A DNA stretch of 64,000 bases from NCBI RefSeq assembly GCF_024763615.1, contig NC_077222.1:85002001-85066000 (forward strand), read 5' to 3'. Both the position numbers and the translations under genes were made by a program. Positions 19,911 to 31,700 of this stretch are shown one piece after another; positions within the stretch are counted from its first letter, which is position 1, and each line of letters starts with the position of its first letter. Source of the stretch: Phlebotomus papatasi (taxonomy: Eukaryota > Arthropoda > Insecta > Diptera > Psychodidae). The notes beneath the pieces are model-generated. The model searched no databases. It saw nothing but the letters and a program-made list of their open reading frames with translations, and was not told the DNA's origin.

Positions 19911-22179
19911 TCCTGCATGGATAGACCGGTCAAGGTAAGATGACGGCACTAGTAACCAGGGGTGGAATGAGAACTTTTCGACGATATCGAATTGGTAGTA
20001 TCGATAAAGCTATATCTGTTAGATTAAGTGAATGTCGACTTTTACGCATTATTGGCTCATTCATTTTGACATTCTTAAAAAAAATGTGACGGTAGATAAA
20101 TATCTATATTAGTTACAGGAAGTGCAGTTATCGTTTAAATTTTTCAGAATCGACAGTCGATAGTATCGAAAATAAATTATCATGTCATCCCAGTGCTTAT
20201 TACTGGGAAATGAATAGTTAAAAAATAGCGATGATTAAACATTAATAAAATTTGATCGAGCGTTCTGTGAGGTGATCAACTTTAGTCTACTAAGGGCTAA
20301 ATACGGACCCAGTTGAAAATTCCTCAAGCTAATAAATTTGTTCAGAGTGAAAACAACAGTGCAGCGCGAACAGCTCCAACTGAACCTATTACCTACACAA
20401 AATATGGGTTATTGAGGGTAATCTCTTTAGAGTGCAATTTTGAAATAAAACGATCAGTCCTGACAGTAAAATAAATAGTTAATACCAACTAGACTTACTC
20501 GCTGTCTCACCTATTGGGTATGATCACAGTGCAAAGAATTGCGGTGGCTGAAAAGAATTTATTGGAAATTTGGTATTTTTTGATAACATGCAATAAAAAT
20601 CGAAAAATTACAGCTCATTTCACCACGTAATTTACATACCTTCATTTAAGACTTCTCTCATGATTTTCTCGTGAGAAAAACAAGCAATAAATTGGTGAAT
20701 TTTAACAAGAGCAGTGGAGATATTAATAGGCAAAAGGCGGACTGACGAAAAGGAAAAAAAATAAGAAGCGCGATACGAGAAACTCAATATCAATGTCTAT
20801 TGTTTATAAATTTTCTCATCTTACTACATAGTCACATAGAACATTGGGGAAGGCGCGAAAAATAATGTATTTAATCAGAAATAGAATTCATGTGACTTAT
20901 CTATACAATTAAGAAAACAAATGGATGATTACTGCTGTTTTCTTTCGCATTTCTATCCCAACTAATCTTCAACCTCCGTTTTATACGATACCTATTGAAA
21001 AACAATTTCTACTTTTTCCTCGCCGCATCAATACCCAAAATTAATTCAATCATGAATATTTAACAAGACACCACGGTGTTATACTAGACTTTAATGTCTC
21101 AATCGCGAAAAAAATATAAGAGTTATATTCTTATGACTATGTGAATATCGTTAGATTAATTTTGAAGATATAACATTTAGCACGCTGTAGTATTTTTGAT
21201 ACCTACATTTAGAATGCAAACAAAAAATATGATGAGGAGCGTTTAACGAATCACAAGATATGAACTTGATTTCAATAAAACGTCTCTGCTTTCATATCTG
21301 CCGAAAGAGCAAAATGAATTTTAAATTGGAGCATAAAAGACGAATTTAATCTTCTAAAGAGAATGTTAGTAGATTCTCATCCATACAATTCCTCTATGGC
21401 ACTTAACATATTCAGGGAATTTCTACGGTAGATTCCCACTGAAAAAAAAAATGTAGTTCCCGACTTTGCATACACCTGGGCGATTTTTCGTCCAAATTAG
21501 GTCCTCTTTAGTCACCATATCGTCACTTGAATCAACAACTGCTCTATTTATTATTCATTCACATAGTCCCATAGAACAATTGCTGATTCAAGCGACGATA
21601 TGTGTATATAATTTATGAATGTCTGTTGAGTATTATCCTCAATAAAAGTCTCTAGTCTGTCTTTTATTTTATCTCAATTGGGTACATGATACAACATATT
21701 ACACGATTCTGCGAATTAAACATATCTACAGGCATCTTTCGATGTGAATTTTGTGCATGGCTAAAATTGTAATTTACGATCACAACATTTATTATTTGCT
21801 TTTTAGTGCATTTACGAATGAATTCACTCAAATTCGCACCACTTTGTGTTTGTTTTCTTGGAATGTTGTGAAAGGAAAGCACTATTTTTGTGTTAATTTC
21901 GGACATAAACATTAGTTTTATTCTAAGCTTTTAATATATGAGTAGTTTAACTTCAAGGGGAAGATATTTGGCATTTTATAGAGCCACTTGCAATGAGTGA
22001 TTCATTACTATTCTAAATATGATTTATGAATTTTGACAAATGAATTAAAATAATTTATTTTTCGTCATAACCGTCTGAGAGGCAAGCTGTTTATAGGTTA
22101 ATTTCTTCTCCTAAACGTTCACAAAAATTAATAATTAACTGGGAATTTCGACCGAATTTTTTTTCGAAAGCTTTTGATA

Positions 22180-23081
22180 GGGTGGAGTAACCACTTATCG
22201 CCATGTTTAGGAAAAAGAGGGATTCATTTTATTATAACTTCTAAATCCTCATTACAAGATAACTCAAATTTGACATTAAATTACTTAGATGTATTAGCTC
22301 TAGATACGTGAAAACAATAGTCCTACAATTTAATGCTGAACTACTTAAAAAACTGATTGTTATTAACAATGCAAAAATAACCACTTCGTCGCCACTTTTT
22401 ACCACTTTTCGCCAGTTTTGTAACCACTTCTCGCCACCGACTTGAAAAGGTTCGAAATCGAATATTTTAGGCAATGTTATGAAAAAAATACATTCAGCAT
22501 TTTTTTCCTTATGATCACCTTATTTATTACTCACTTTAAATGATTTTTCTTAACTTTTATTTGAAAAATCAAATTATAGGACTATTGTAAAAGGTAAACA
22601 ATGCAGATTTGACAACTGAGAATCTACGAAGTGAAATTAGCGTCGCGTATTGAAAAGAGATGGCGACAGGTGGTAAAATCAACTCCAGAATGTTTATATA
22701 TTTCATTTTTATATAAAAATAATGTAAAATGAAATATTAATTAACTAAATACAAATTTCATGTATTCCACAAGTGTAATTAAATATTCAATAGCCAAATT
22801 ATTTATCCAAAAAGGTATATTTTGCTTGATAAAAATTTGATGACACTTAATAATATTTGGTAAGAAATATTAGATTCGATGCACTTGCTTAAAATATTGC
22901 TCTTAAAAATGCTCAAAATCGTCGATCCAAAACGAATAATTATTATTTTTCGACTTTATACGTAGCAGCAGTAAAAATACAAATAACTTTGCGGCTCATT
23001 TATTTCATAAATCGCGAAAAATAGCGATTTCAATATAGGTGGCGAAAAGTGGGACACTGGCGAGAAGTGGTTATTCCACCC
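22180..23081. mobile_element. 902-bp TA-flanked MITE (GGGTGGAGTAACC ends)
   Basis: The left end GGGTGGAGTAACCACTTATC and the right mirror GAAGTGGTTATTCCACCC are flanked by TA (22178-22179, 23082-23083). Inner repeats of CCACTTNTCGCCA occur in several places (22380-22440, 23040-23070). No transposase frame. Confidence 0.85.
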
Positions 23082-23348
23082 TATATCTCTTAGATCCCGA
23101 AAATTTCAAAAAAAATTAAAATGTTTAATTCTTGCATCTATTCCATATTTTTATTATCAAATATAATTTGAATTTATTGTGATGTTCTTGAGAAGAAGAA
23201 TGTGCAAAAGTAGCTTATATATTAAAAAACGTTTGAGAAAGAAAACTGACTAGTTATATTTAGATTTTTTGCCCCTTTTGGCTGAGATTATAATATTATT
23301 ATAATAAGATAAATTATTAAGCACTAGACTACAGTCTATAGCCTCTTA

Positions 23349-23483
23349 TGGTGTCTACACACTAAAAGCAATTTTCGTCAAAAATTAGCTTTTTTTAAAT
23401 TCTGACGTTCTGCCTACAAGGATAGGGGATTTTTTTTAAAAAAGGCATTTTTTAAAGAAATTTCTACTAGTGAGTAGAGGCCA
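23349..23483. mobile_element. 135-bp MITE, CTCTACACA family copy 2
   Basis: The left end GGTGTCTACACACTAAAAGC and the right end TAGTGAGTAGAGGCCA form imperfect arms. It shares GCAATTTTCGTCAAAAA with the copy at 17175-17314. Confidence 0.65.
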
Positions 23484-24374
23484 TTAGGGTAAGGCTTTGA
23501 AACTAAAATTTTGAACTTTGGCTTTGGAACAATACAAGAATTAATCTTTTAGGTGAGGAATAAATTACGACAATTTCAGATTCAAACGACGTTAAATCTT
23601 GTTTGAAGTTTAAAAATAGCTTTATAAAAGAATTTGACTCAAGTTCAAAATTATTAGAAAGAATTAATGAGAATCTCTTCCGTATAAGGGAAGAGCACAC
23701 CGGATCGGAATGTTAAGAGACATGCTCGATATTTAATTGAAAATATAATTCTCAAAATACTATTTGGTATTTTTGTGCATGCTAATCGGTATATTAGTGA
23801 TCCATTTAACTATATCTGTGCATTTGAATTTTAAATTTTTAAAATAATTTAATAAAAATAGATGTAATTGCAAACTATATACTCTGTACCTCTGATCGTC
23901 ACGAATTTGATCAGGTGTCTCACGGAAAATTGGTTTTAAAAATTAAATCTGAGCTAATTCCAGTGAGAGTTAAATGGTAAAAAGTAGCCAAATTTTTAAA
24001 AATTCATTTTAATTGATACAACAATATGGTAATAACCTGACGATCTGAGAAACACTGCCGATCGCTAGTGCTCTTCCTTTATTAATAATATACTTTAATG
24101 CATTTTACTTATAATAAAATTATAAATACGAAATTGAAAAATAATTGTAATGGCTCGAGCACAGCTTTTAGATCAGGAAAACTTCATGAAGTCGAAATTC
24201 GAATTCTTTTCTTTCTCACACGCTTTGCATATGTCTATCTCATTCCTTTGTAGTCTTTTTCTTCTTTTAATTTAAACAACAATACAAGAAATTCAAATTG
24301 GCTTAACCGAATTGAGAGTGCGAAAGAACGAGATTAAGAAAGTATGCGAAACCGGTTAAGCCAAAATTCTAAAA

Positions 24375-24515
24375 GACAACATGCAGAACGCCGAAAGGGC
24401 CAAAATCCCGAATTCCAAAATCCAAAAAAGCCAAAATCCCGAAAAGCCTAAATCTCGAAAGCCAAAATCCTGAAAAGATCAAAATCCCGAAAGCCAAAAT
24501 TCAGAAAGGTAATGG
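24375..24515 (+). repeat. Minisatellite array, GCCAAAATCCCGAAA unit
   Basis: About seven degenerate units repeat here in one orientation. It is the same motif as the arrays at 19605-19910, 4.5 kb away, so this is a dispersed family rather than a local slippage event. Confidence 0.75.
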
Positions 24516-25513
24516 TCAAATAGCAACGAATGAGGAAAATAATCAGAAACTATCGATTTTAGTTTTGGTATTACATTGTAAAAGTAATATTTGTTTCAAA
24601 ATTCTACTAGGTATTCTAAGACTTTTTGTTGAAAAAATTATGTAAATAAGTTATTATCGTTTTTTAATACTTCAAAATTAATAAAAATAAATAATTCGGA
24701 CACTTACCAGTAAAAAAACAAAACCTATACTGCTGATATCAAACCAGATACTTCGCATTGCTCCTAAAACATGGCAAATTATCTTCCCCTTGCAGGTGTT
24801 TTTAGCACAAACCACGGATGACAAATTGTGACTAAGTGATTTGGAGTGTTCATCTCATGTTTGCTCAAGAATGGATTCTTGAACGGTGAGACTCGAGTTA
24901 ATTACAGAGAAAAACTCGAATGATGATTTCTTAATTAAAAAGTGCTACGCGTATAAATTTTCTCACAAATGTAAGACAACATAGAAGAATTTTTAATATG
25001 CCACAAATATTAACATGCACATATATTTCACAAATGAAGTGTCTTATTATTACCCCTATAATTGAAACTACTGGTTTTATTGCACAAAATAAATATATTC
25101 ATAAAATGGTTGTATCAATGTTGGAATTGTCTATTTGAAAAAAAAAATGTGCCATAAATTTTATGTTTCACTCTGTTATACTTCTTTTTGAAAGTCTTGC
25201 CTGTTTATTTATTATCTTATTTCACTCTGAACTCACTTCTTTCAATCTCGTTCTAAAATTCTACATTGAGTGTCTAACTTATTTGTTGAGACACCACTTT
25301 CTTGGTTAATGATACTTGCAAATATTGGACTCTGATGACAAGTGTTCTTGGGCGGTTGCACTAATCTTATAAGTAGATGGTGTCATCTTGTACATGACAG
25401 TTTCTAATTTATAAATTAAATAGGACCTAGAGTTGAATATTTTTCTCATTTACATGATGAAGAAAAATTTACAATGGTGGAGCGTATTATGCTTATGGTG
25501 AATCATCTTTCAG

Positions 25514-25756
25514 TCAAACGTACTCTGAGGGCACCGTTGAGCTCTCATTTATCGCCGCAAGGCGTGTTGGTCGTTTCCCTTGCGAGAAGCCCTCATTACC
25601 ATGATTGTCACTTGGCTCCCAGTTGGGAAGTGGTGCAGATATCACAGTTAAACCGACTACTTCGTACGTGCGTTCCGGTGGCATGGCAGTCACTGACAAG
25701 TCAGAGTAGTATGCGCTACTGGGCGCAGAGGACACCATTGGGACTTCTTGGTCCGC
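25514..25756 (-). CDS. Membrane protein, last exon
   Basis: The acceptor ATATTCTTACAG leads into ADQEVPMVSSAPSSAYYSDL, and the frame ends in TGA after ...PSEYV. It is 243 nt, phase 0. Higher GC than its surroundings supports coding. The YYSDL and RTYEVVGL stretches are likely conserved tail motifs. Confidence 0.85.
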   Translation of the reverse strand, partial: ADQEVPMVSSAPSSAYYSDLSVTAMPPERTYEVVGLTVISAPLPNWEPSDNHGNEGFSQGKRPTRLAAINESSTVPSEYV

Positions 25757-28700
25757 CTGTAAGAATATCTTCACTTTATTCAATAGTCGTGAGAGTTCTT
25801 CCACAATGAAATAATGTATGACGAGGGGTTTGTCATTATTACAATAAATGTGTGCAGTGCAGTTTTTATCAAATATTAATTCTAACTTCATATTTATCCT
25901 CTCAATTCTTCCGGTGTTCGTCAGAAGGGTATTCCTCTTTCAAATTAAAAGAATCTGGTTTTTCTCCAAAGCTTTCAACCCTTGGTATGGGTCTTCTTCA
26001 GTGGGTCAATTTAGGTTCATCTTTATCATTAAGCAGTTGTTTCCAGATTAGGGATAAAATTCGCGAGTCTAAGTTTTGGCTTTCGAATTGAGAATTCTTA
26101 GAATTGAAAAAATAACCAGTTACCGAATTTGACCTTATATTTGGGTTACCTTAAATGGGACCTTATGGTTCTATTCCAATGAAAAATGAAAAGGGAAAAC
26201 GTTTCTCAAGAACATTTTTTGGCACTTTGTCCTCAAGTGTTTCTGCATTATCGACTTTTGTTTGTGTTGCTTCCTGTCATCCTGTCTCCGCTGTTTTCCC
26301 TAGTCTTCGTCATTTTCTAAAACCACAAAACAGTCGTGACAGGAATCAATACAAAGAAAAGTCGTTTATATAGGAGCACTTGAGAACAGTAAATTTTAAA
26401 ATAAAAGCACTTGAGAACAGTAAAAAACGTTACCGCAACAGGGTACACTCAGTCTCGGGATTATGCATATTTTCGGGACCGAAAGAATGAGCAAAATGGC
26501 ATTATGCAACGAGAAAATTTGCATAGTCGCAGAAGATTTTTTTTAAAGCATACCCGTCAAATCATTGCTCTACCTGCCGATTTTACTCGGAGGTTTTTTT
26601 GAATTGTAACGGTATATTCCAGTACATTTAGAGAAAATCGGAAGATTTTCGGCAGAATTTCTGCGTAGAAAATCTGTAGATTTTCGGCAGAAATTCTGCC
26701 GAAAATCTGCAGATTCTCGGCAGAATTTCTGCATAGAAAATCTGCATAGTCTCCATTGTCTCAACAAAAATATTGTTGATTTATCAAAAAAACTGTAGAA
26801 GTTACAAAGAAAATGGTGTGCTCTGCTTAACAAGCATTACCAATTAAACATTTTAGATAACTAAAAAGATGCGAGCAAAAATACTAATTTCTTAAAAATC
26901 GCCAATCGAATGATACAAAAACACGAAATTTAGGTCAACACTGTGTTATCACTTCACTATTCTCTACTTATAGCACGACGTCGCAGAATTCTTTATTTTA
27001 TATAAACACTGTGATATCACCAAGAATCACTCTAATGAATTTTGCAAACTGCAGTGAAAAATATTCCATCTTTTCTGAGACAGCTGTCTGGAAAGTCTGG
27101 AATGTAGAAAAAAATCTACAGAAAATCGGCAAAATATCTACAGAAATTCATCAGAGTATGCACCAGGATTCGTCAGTAAATCTGCAAAAATTTCTGACGA
27201 ATTTTGTCCCAAGCCCAAATAAAATTCGTAGGAATATCTACAGATTTCTCGGCAGATTTTCGGCAGAGGTGTAGATATTTTCTGCAGAAATCTTAAAGAT
27301 ATCTGACGAAATTATTTGACGGGTAATGTCTTCAAATTTCTCACGTCACAAAATAGTATACATTCAGGTGTATTTCAAAAATAATTTCACAAATTGACTC
27401 CTTAAGGTAGGCCAACTTGCATAATTGTATGTGCATAATCTCGTCAGGTGCATAATCCCAAAGTGCATAATGCCAGGATTGAGTGTATTCGTGAGGAGAG
27501 GGAGTCAATCTTGCTTTGACCGTACATTATAGGAGCATGGAGCCCCATGTTCTGGGTCCGTAGGACTGGATAATTGGTTATACCAGGGCTCAGGACAACA
27601 CCTTCACCATAATTACAACGGTTATAATAATCACGTGGTATTCCCTCCGATAGAGCATGAAAGGAACGTGAGTGATAAACACGCTTTGATCTAGGAGACG
27701 GAAGCATCAAACTCCGTGTACTAGTCTCATAAGATCGGTTAATTGATTTACCCTGGGTCTAAACAACTGTAGTAGATAGTTTACTGCATAAATATATCAC
27801 TATACAGTAGAGTCTTCTAAATTCGAACGCTCGGGGGGTATTTTTGACATTTCTCACCTCCCAAATTCGAACGATTTTTTCAAAACTAATGAAATTTATG
27901 TGAGATTAAATTGTATTTTGAATCAAATTCTCGTATTTTTTCACAAGTCTTAGTGGTAACATACTTGCTTTTCATTTTATACGATCATAATGTATGCAAA
28001 CATTCAGGAAGAACCACATAAATTATTTTCATTCATCCAGAATACGAATTTTTTAACATAACCCCACAATTGACATTTTGAATCCAAATGTCATTTGAAT
28101 TTGAGAGATTCAGATTTGAGAGACTCTATTGTACCTTGTATTCTTATTTGGAAAACTATTTCGCATTGCGTGGGGTCTTTTCGTAACTCAGTTTTATCAA
28201 GTTCATCTTGGTTTTTATTTTCAGGAGTTAGAGAATGGAGCTTTATAGTAGATCAGTTTAAAAGTGTCCGTGAGATACAAATAGGTCTTCCGAAAGACTG
28301 AACGTAATGTGCTGGACATGGACACCCTTACAACTTAAGCCGAGGACGGCTTAGCGTAGTTATAATCAATATAATGATTACACTACATTTCCATCATCTT
28401 CTCACTAAGTAGTCTCTAGGCTTAAGCCGTAAATCTATCTAAGGCATAATGCGGGTTTATAACCAGTTATCTTAAGACCGGTCTGAAGGACTTAAAACAA
28501 GCCTAGTTCCCGAAAGTCATCGATTTCTAAACAATAAGCAATTCAAGATTTTTTTTTTTTAAATTTGATCAGTAGCTTTAATATATGTACAATCCTAAAA
28601 AATGCTTCTTGAGAAATTAGAACAGTTAAAGCCATATGGGTAACCCTTAATTCGGCTCAAGTGTACATCACTTTAACGTAATTAAATCCCTTGGATAATG

Positions 28701-31700
28701 GGATAGAAAATTTCAGGAACCTAACACTGAATTCCTATATGACAAACCCCTATGTACACAACGCTCATACCTCGCCACAGCCACTGTACGCGGTGTTTTG
28801 GTACGACGGCTGTCCCGATTGAACAGACTCTCGATCCAGTTCAGCATAGAGAGCCTCGTCCACCTCCACCGGGCTGTAGGCATCATTCATATGGGTGTAG
28901 TGATTCTCGGCCGGCGATGATTGTGTTTGCGTGAGCTGATCCGGCCCCACCGACACACGCCTTGTATTCAGCCATGTCCACAGTCCTGAATTGCTGTGAG
29001 AACCACGAACACTGTCCGCCGTATGTTTAGCCAGCATACTTCTATTGGTTGCCACATTCTGTCGCGGTGCACGACACCACCACTGCAATTGACGACCACC
29101 TGGCAAATAGTGTTGTGTGTCTCTTTATTGTTGCACCAAAACGAAAAGAATCCATCCATCCATCTCCCCTATATAATATCCCACCTAGAACCCGATTTTT
29201 TTTACTTGCGTTTGCCGTAGAGAAGCCATACATTGCAAATTTTGCCTGGGCAAACAAATCAAATTGGAAATTGAAATAGTAGAAGGCACGATGGTAACAA
29301 TTTAATATCATGGAAAATGTGCCTCTTTTGTACCGCTGAATGATGGTATTTTGCCTCAATAATGAAATTACCAACAGCACGAAATTGTAAATTAAGTTTG
29401 AAATAGATCCCTGGAGTTTATATTGTTAGTAAAGCTAATTCAAGAAAACTTTAAATGCAAAATGAGACTTTCTCTTTCGACTCCAGTATCTTTTACTCCC
29501 TACAATTACTTAACGGTAACTGACATGTTAGTCATATATGAGGGGACTATCTTTCAGTGTAATCGCAAACTTAAAGGCTCCATACCACCTAGTGTATCGT
29601 TCTATAGCAATATATATATATATTTGTGTATTTTCCGCAATTGCAATGATGACAGTGTTCAATGAAATTGTGCGATAATAAAATATCTTACATCAAATAC
29701 TGTATAAAATATTTTTACTATTTATTTTTGCCCAGTTAGTCATTTTACACTTACCAGCGGCATTGGCTGCTTTAAGTCTGCAATGAAAGGGGAAAAAAGA
29801 GAGGTGGCACACCATGAGGAAACAGTAAATTACAAGATTTCAGATTATTTATATGTGTATATAGGGAAAAATTGCCATATTGTCAATTATAACATCTTCA
29901 AATATAAATTTATGAACTTGATATGCCTACCCATGAAGCATTGACCAATAAATGTTTAGCTCTGATCAACAGGAAGCGCAATTCTTGGTCACAAAATTTT
30001 CCTGGCAGGGTAGCAACATTTACCAACAATTCAAACCAAAATTCCCCAATTATCCACCAATTTATGCTTAAGCACCCGAATTTATTGATTTCATTGTTTG
30101 TATCAAAATTTATAATCGAAGGTGTGTCCCCAAATATAAATTGCGAACGATTGGTTTTGCGGGAAGTATTCTGCATATAAGAACACTTCTCTTCCAATAA
30201 TACGGATGAAAACCAGACGGTAACAAAATAGCACGGATGAGCCAACAATATGCCCGAGTATACAAATTAAGTAATTAGTTTTAATGGATATTAAAAAATA
30301 TACACTTATTTGATGACCTTCTGAATTTCATGTAAATCAATCCGTCCATTGAATCCAATCCATTGAATTAATCCATCGACAAAGAAATAATATATACACA
30401 TTCCAAATTTTATTACTCGAAATATACAGAAAAAAAATGCGAAATCGAAGATTCAAATGCAAATTAATGAGAAAACTACTTAATGTAAACCAAAGGTATT
30501 TGCATAGAAATAGCTAAGAACAAATTAAGAACAAGTATCATGAAGTATTGAAAGTCAAACTTATTGAAATTTAATGTTTTATAAATAAATTGCAAGTTAT
30601 TTCGAATTTGAATAAGAATTTTTATAGCCAAACAGAATTTAAAAGAAAAGCATTGTAAAATAAAAATAAAATCTGAAAGTCTAATAGGGAAATAAAAGAA
30701 ATGACGATTTTAATCAACTTTTTGCTTCAAATCCTAGTTAATCTTACTTAATTTAATTTAAAGAAATGATAAGACGTTTTTTGAGCGAAATATTTTTTAT
30801 CAGACGAAATGGTAAGTTGTCCATCAGACATCGTTTATAAAAGGGGTGGAGGCGCATGCTTATTGTCATATTATGCAAAACATTTTACTACAGCAACTCA
30901 ATTAAAATAAAATTTTGCTAAAGGTTTCCTACTAGTCCGCGACCCCAATAGGGATAAGCGGTTGAAAATAATGATGGTGATGATAATGGTTTCCTACTAG
31001 TCCAGTACATTAGATTGATCAAGATACATTTTTGAACACATCCAACATTCTCTAAAGAATCACATTTTCTGACCATATGAAATTAAAAACTTGTACTGCC
31101 TTGCAAGAAATAATTAGATTTTTTCAGGTTTCTTTTGAAATTTTTGTGAAAAATCGGAAAACATTATCGTAGAAAAGAAACTTGTTTGGAAAGTCTTAAA
31201 TAAAGTATTACCCCTTTAAGGACGAATCACTTTTTATGGATCGAAAATCAACAACAAAAATGAAACTGATAAACATAATTAATGATAAGTCTTACATTTA
31301 ACCTTGGAAAGTCCAACAGAGTCTGATTCTGTGTATTTTGGGCCTTTATGAAAGATAGAAACAAAAATAGCCCAAAAATTTATGTAATTTTTCTGACAAT
31401 ACTAATGAATAATAATTTTTGCTCTAATGAAAATTATTACGTATAAATGCTGTAGTTTTTATTCCCAAAACGGTTGCTTAAAAAAAAATTTTATACTTCC
31501 AATTATGTAAAAATCAAAAAATTATATAAAATCAATTATGAATTTCAGAACTTAAAAAATCGTCATTTTTGAACTTAAAGATTTACTACAAAGCAAGTAG
31601 CTAGAGAAATTATTATAGATTCCTGCAACTTTCTACTTTACAATTATGTACAAACTTTAGAAAAAAAATTACTTTTGGTAGTTAGGAAAAATTATTTTCT

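Larger units (their letters stand above)
16297..25513. other. 9.2-kb intergenic region
   Basis: It lies upstream of TpnC and downstream of the membrane-protein gene, both on the minus strand. It holds MITEs (about 17175-17314, 17935-18843, 22180-23081, 23349-23483), a retrotransposon fragment (18850-19195), minisatellite arrays (19605-19910, 24375-24515) and otherwise AT-rich sequence. The frame open at 16214-16582 overlaps TpnC exon 1 and looks spurious. Stretches 19930-22170 and 24520-25510 show nothing I can name. Confidence 0.6.
25757..28770. other. Membrane-protein intron 4 (3.0 kb)
   Basis: It holds a possible retrotransposon tail (25905-26020), a nested pair of TA-flanked elements (26446-27485 around 26553-27323) and a third MITE (27805-28131). 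The rest shows nothing I can name. Confidence 0.6.

Noticed and set aside
19467..19949. Several frames encoding KSRKPKSR or FGILVFGI repeats
   Set aside because: They are translations of the 15-bp minisatellite arrays, not proteins.
28996..29380. Overlapping frames on both strands around exon 4
   Set aside because: They are shadows of the membrane-protein exon 28771-29099 or run into its intron; phase analysis supports only the one frame.
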